In this document: positions 5,067 to 7,849 of the stretch, piece after piece | Layout: every line of letters starts with the position of its first letter | How positions within the stretch are numbered: the stretch's first letter is position 1 | Assembly (NCBI GenBank): GCA_937951975.1 | Contig: CALGAJ010000090.1 | Span: 1 to 7,849, forward strand | DNA from: an uncultured Desulfotignum sp. | GTDB lineage: Bacteria; Desulfobacterota; Desulfobacteria; Desulfobacterales; Desulfobacteraceae | Direction of reading: 5' to 3' | Length of the DNA: 7,849 nucleotides | Program-made: the position numbers and the translations under genes | Notes under the pieces: model-generated | Seen by the model: the letters and a program-made list of their open reading frames with translations, nothing else | Databases searched by the model: none | What the model was told of the DNA's origin: nothing

Positions 5067-7339
5067 ATCCGAACGTGATGGATCGATCCCATGACAACCC
5101 GGCCCTGCCGGAGGAATCTCCTGTTTTCATGCCCCGCCGCAGGGTTTCTGAGAAAAGGGGCAACATCCAGAGCAGTCCGCAGACCTTTTTCCAACGCGTT
5201 TCCACGTTCCTTTCCCGGTTCTTTGTGCTGGGGGTCACGGGGGTCCTGTCGGTTTACGGGATCAGGGAAATGCATGGGGTTCTGACCACCAACACCGTCA
5301 CCGCCTTGCAGTGGGTGTTTCTGATTCTGTTCAGCATCAATTTCATCTGGATCGCGTTTGCGTTTTCACAGGCCCTGCTGGGTTTTCTGGTCCTTCTCAA
5401 GCCGCGTCTGATCAAACAGCGTGAAACCGATCCCCCCTTTAAAACCGCGATCCTGCTGCCGGTTTACAATGAAGACCCGGTTCGGGTCCGGGCCGCCATC
5501 GAAGCCATGCGGTCTGATCTGCTGAACAAAGCCCCGGGCAGGTATGCGTTTTTTATTCTCAGCGATACCAACCGGGCCGATGCCTGGATTGCCGAGGAAC
5601 AGACCTTCATGGATCTGGTGGATACCAGCGGACAGGGATGCCCGGTTTATTACCGCCGCCGTCATCAGAACAAAGAACGCAAGGCCGGCAATATCGGCGA
5701 CTGGGTTCAACGCTGGGGCGGTGATTACGGGGCCATGATCGTGCTGGATGCCGACAGCGTCATGAGCGCGGATTCCGTGGTGACACTGTCCCGCCGTCTG
5801 GCCGCATCCCCGGGGGTGGGGCTGATTCAGACCCTGCCGACCATTGTGTTTGCCGACACCCTTTACGGCCGGGTGCAGCAGTTTGCCAATCACTGCTTCG
5901 GCCCGGTCTATGCGGCCGGGTTGTCCTGCTGGCACGGGGTGTCATCCAATTTCTGGGGGCACAACGCCATCATCCGCACCCAGGCGTTTGCACAGTCCTG
6001 TCACCTGCCGATTCTGACCGGAAAACCGCCGTTCGGAGGCCATGTGTTGAGTCACGACTTCATCGAGGCGGCCCTGCTCCGCCGTGCCGGCTGGGGCGTG
6101 CGGTTTGATACCGATATCCAGACGTCATTTGAACAGGCACCGCCGTCCCTCATCGATGTGCTGGTCCGGGACCGCAGATGGTGCCAGGGCAATCTGCAGC
6201 ATACCCGGTTTCTGTTTGCAAAAGGGTTTGTGCTGCCCACCCGTCTGCATCTGTTTTCAGGGATCATGTCTTACCTGAGCGCTGTTTTCTGGTTGTCGCT
6301 GATTCTTGTGGGACTTGCCATCGCCGTTCAGGCCGCGTTTGTCCGCCCGGAATATTTTGCCAATCCCTCCCTTTTTCCCACCTGGCCGGTGTTTGATTCG
6401 GAACGGGCGTTGCGGCTGTTTGTCGTGTCAATGGCCATTGTGCTGGCACCGAAGGTGTTCGGCTGGTTTGCCGCCATGGTTCATGTCCGCCGGTGCCTGC
6501 GGTTCGGCGGGCCGGTTCTGCTGACGCTTAGCACCCTGCTGGAAATGGTGGTGTCAGGATTATACGCCCCGATTCTCATGGTATCCCAGTTTACCGTGGT
6601 GTTTTCCATATTGCGGGGCAAAGACGGCGGCTGGCTGCCCCAGTCACGGGAGGACGGGGCTCTGGGCTGGAAACCGGTGGCGCGCCATCATGCCGGTCAC
6701 ACGCTGTTTGGTGCAGCCCTTGCCGTCATCTCGCTGCTGCTGAGCAAAGCGCTCTTTTTCTGGCTGCTGCCGATTTCAGCCGGGTTGATCCTGTCCATCC
6801 CTCTGTCATGGCTCAGCGGCGGGACCCGGCGGACCAAATGGCTGAAAATGACCGGATTGCTGCGGGCCCCGGAAGAAAAAGACCCGGTGCCGGTTCTGGC
6901 TCAATTAAAGCAGAAACTGGCTGACACGCCGAAATTGCGGAAAACAGGCGGTTTAACCCGGCTGGTCAATGACCCGCATCTGTTTGAATGGCATCTGTCT
7001 CAGCTGCCGGATATCCGGGAAGAGAAACAAACCTTTGATCCGGCCAGAATAATCGCCGAATGGAAATTGAAGCACGCAGACAGTATCAGGCAGCTGGAGT
7101 CATGGCTGGAACCGGCGGAAACCCTGGCCCTGTTGCGTCACCCCGATTGCCTGAACCGGCTGCAGAGAATCGGAGCCGATGCCGGCAACAGAACCACTTT
7201 TCCCCGTGGCGGCCGCAACCCCCTTGATGAGCGGGCAGACCTGTCCCCGGGCGCGGTTGACTGCGGGCCCGGCCGCAAACCCCATACCGGCAGGCTGCCC
7301 CGGGACACCTGGGATACGTTTTCACAGCAAATATTATAA
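5063..7339 (+). CDS. opgH: Membrane glucan glucosyltransferase OpgH (MdoH)
   Basis: A 758-residue inner-membrane family-2 glycosyltransferase that polymerises glucose from UDP-glucose into the backbone of periplasmic glucans and passes the chain outward to OpgG. Two N-terminal membrane helices (about 50-70 and 83-113) precede a cytosolic catalytic domain. The domain holds TAILLPVYNEDPVRV (about 128-142), the metal/UDP-binding VLDADS motif with Asp229 and Asp231, the HNAIIRTQAF segment (about 300-309), the His331-Asp332 acceptor-site pair, and a RDRRWCQGN motif (369-377) equivalent to the processive QxxRW signature. Further membrane helices follow at about 400-425, 452-475, 485-518 and 548-585, then a cytosolic tail. 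E. coli OpgH is about 847 residues; the shortfall is mainly at the N-terminus. The last 50 residues are rich in Gly, Pro, Arg and Asp and look unlike the family core. The ATGA overlap with opgG indicates a two-gene operon with coupled translation. Confidence 0.96.
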   Translation: MNPNVMDRSHDNPALPEESPVFMPRRRVSEKRGNIQSSPQTFFQRVSTFLSRFFVLGVTGVLSVYGIREMHGVLTTNTVTALQWVFLILFSINFIWIAFAFSQALLGFLVLLKPRLIKQRETDPPFKTAILLPVYNEDPVRVRAAIEAMRSDLLNKAPGRYAFFILSDTNRADAWIAEEQTFMDLVDTSGQGCPVYYRRRHQNKERKAGNIGDWVQRWGGDYGAMIVLDADSVMSADSVVTLSRRLAASPGVGLIQTLPTIVFADTLYGRVQQFANHCFGPVYAAGLSCWHGVSSNFWGHNAIIRTQAFAQSCHLPILTGKPPFGGHVLSHDFIEAALLRRAGWGVRFDTDIQTSFEQAPPSLIDVLVRDRRWCQGNLQHTRFLFAKGFVLPTRLHLFSGIMSYLSAVFWLSLILVGLAIAVQAAFVRPEYFANPSLFPTWPVFDSERALRLFVVSMAIVLAPKVFGWFAAMVHVRRCLRFGGPVLLTLSTLLEMVVSGLYAPILMVSQFTVVFSILRGKDGGWLPQSREDGALGWKPVARHHAGHTLFGAALAVISLLLSKALFFWLLPISAGLILSIPLSWLSGGTRRTKWLKMTGLLRAPEEKDPVPVLAQLKQKLADTPKLRKTGGLTRLVNDPHLFEWHLSQLPDIREEKQTFDPARIIAEWKLKHADSIRQLESWLEPAETLALLRHPDCLNRLQRIGADAGNRTTFPRGGRNPLDERADLSPGAVDCGPGRKPHTGRLPRDTWDTFSQQIL

Positions 7340-7365
7340 TGCGGCGCCTGCCCGACGGGTAGTCC

Positions 7366-7659
7366 TCACATTAAATTTTTATCAACATCCATTTTTCCAT
7401 GTAAAATACCAATGATATCAATGTGGCGGCCTGAGTTAAGATAGAAGATGATGTGTTTCCGTGCGGGAAAGGAATAATATCCTGGAGAGATTTCAGGCCG
7501 CCTTCTTCCAAGCCCCGGATTGGCCGCAAGTTCATTAAGCGTATCCTCGATATCTTGAAGATATTTTTCAGCTTGTTGCTCACCCCATGTCTCCGCAGTA
7601 TAATACCAGATTTCAATTAAATCTGATTTTGCAGAAGGGGTAAGGCGGTATTCAGGCAT
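7366..7659 (-). CDS. parE: ParE/RelE-superfamily toxin
   Basis: A 97-residue toxin of the ParE branch of the RelE/ParE superfamily. ParE toxins poison DNA gyrase, but family members cannot be assigned a target from sequence alone. The features are typical: MPEYRLTPSAKSDLIEIWYYT (two pieces joined, residues 1-21), a helical EQQAEKYLQDIEDTLNELA stretch, the loop NPGLGRRRPEI, and the final strands YYSFPARKHIIFYL and IDIIGILHGKMD. I choose the ATG at 7657-7659 because homologues begin with a short residue run before YRLTP. A GTG at 7683 would add eight residues lying wholly inside the antitoxin gene. The ATG overlaps the antitoxin stop by eight bases, as expected for coupled translation. Base composition is richer in A+T than opgH. 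It is convergent with opgH, with a 26-base gap. Confidence 0.9.
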   Translation of the reverse strand: MPEYRLTPSAKSDLIEIWYYTAETWGEQQAEKYLQDIEDTLNELAANPGLGRRRPEISPGYYSFPARKHIIFYLNSGRHIDIIGILHGKMDVDKNLM

Positions 7660-7849
7660 TCCTTGCCTCAGCAATGATTTCACTTACGGACTGCACCAAA
7701 AATTCCCCTTGTTTAGCTTGATTTGCACCAATCGCCAGGCGTTCTTTTAACAATTGGAGTTTCATATGCTCTACCAATGCTTCATTTTTTTCCCAGAACC
7801 GCAAAGCATCCCGAATAACTTCACTGGCATTGTTGTAAAAACCTGATGC
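7652..7849 (-). CDS. parD: ParD-like antitoxin, N-terminus beyond window
   Basis: The C-terminal 65 residues of an antitoxin that would neutralise the adjacent toxin and repress its own operon. The visible part begins SGFYNNASEVIRDALRFWE (from residue 2), the conserved helix of ParD/CopG ribbon-helix-helix antitoxins (usual form SGRYxNASEVVRDALR). A charged helical region follows, then the toxin-binding tail EFLVQSVSEIIAEARNA. About 15-20 N-terminal residues, including the DNA-binding strand, should lie just outside the window. Its TGA stop (7652-7654) overlaps the toxin ATG. This gene was found by reading the minus strand from the window edge. Confidence 0.87.
   Translation of the reverse strand, partial: ASGFYNNASEVIRDALRFWEKNEALVEHMKLQLLKERLAIGANQAKQGEFLVQSVSEIIAEARNA

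Noticed and set aside
7348..7362. Hairpin ctgcccg-acgggtag after opgH as an intrinsic terminator
   Set aside because: The stem is only six pairs including a G-U, and the T-rich stretch begins about 14 bases later rather than directly after the stem.
7660..7683. GTG start for the ParE toxin, adding eight residues
   Set aside because: The added residues fall entirely inside the antitoxin gene and do not fit the family's usual N-terminus; the ATG at 7659 fits length and coupling.
1..7849. CRISPR arrays, tRNA or rRNA genes, insertion sequences, phage attachment sites
   Set aside because: No regularly spaced repeats, no cloverleaf or rRNA-like sequence, no transposase and no flanking terminal repeats were seen on either strand.

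Overview
The window looks like chromosomal DNA from a moderately GC-rich anaerobic proteobacterium. A sulfate-reducing Desulfobacteraceae-type (Desulfobacterota) host is my best guess. This is inferred from the gene mix: an ArsR / YraQ-type permease / small thioredoxin / DGC-protein operon, and an apparent selenocysteine gene. No ribosomal or phylogenetic marker is present to prove it.

Layout. Positions 1-2328 hold a four-gene minus-strand operon, in transcription order: DGC-domain cysteine-rich protein (1870-2328), ArsR/SmtB repressor (1461-1808), ArsP/YraQ-like permease (263-1435) and a TM0996-type redox-active disulfide protein (1-227, cut by the window edge). A near-consensus sigma70 promoter lies just upstream (2359-2387). 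Together they look like a metal(loid)- or thiol-responsive efflux unit. Positions 2418-2448 are a strong intrinsic terminator for the next minus-strand gene.

Positions 2474-3175 are the most interesting part. A naive ORF search breaks this stretch into two short ORFs, but it reads as one 233-residue exported DUF1573 protein. Its single in-frame TGA (2957-2959) replaces the first cysteine of the conserved Cys-Gly-Cys-Thr motif. It has its own promoter (3233-3261), ribosome binding site, signal peptide and terminator. I interpret it as a selenoprotein, not a pseudogene. A hairpin 30 nt after the TGA is a SECIS candidate.

Positions 3176-3488 form a 313-base divergent intergenic region. It carries the minus-strand promoter above, a plus-strand sigma70 promoter (3361-3389), an imperfect palindrome and a short direct repeat in the downstream leader. 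Positions 3489-7339 are the plus-strand opgG-opgH operon for periplasmic (osmoregulated) beta-glucan synthesis: an exported OpgG, then the membrane glucosyltransferase OpgH, joined by an ATGA stop/start overlap.

Positions 7366-7849 are a minus-strand ParD/ParE-type toxin-antitoxin module, visibly richer in A+T than opgH. The antitoxin's N-terminus lies beyond the window. The other gaps (228-262, 1436-1460, 1809-1869, 7340-7365) are short and hold only ribosome binding sites or nothing I recognise. The 145-base gap 2329-2473 holds the operon promoter and the terminator.
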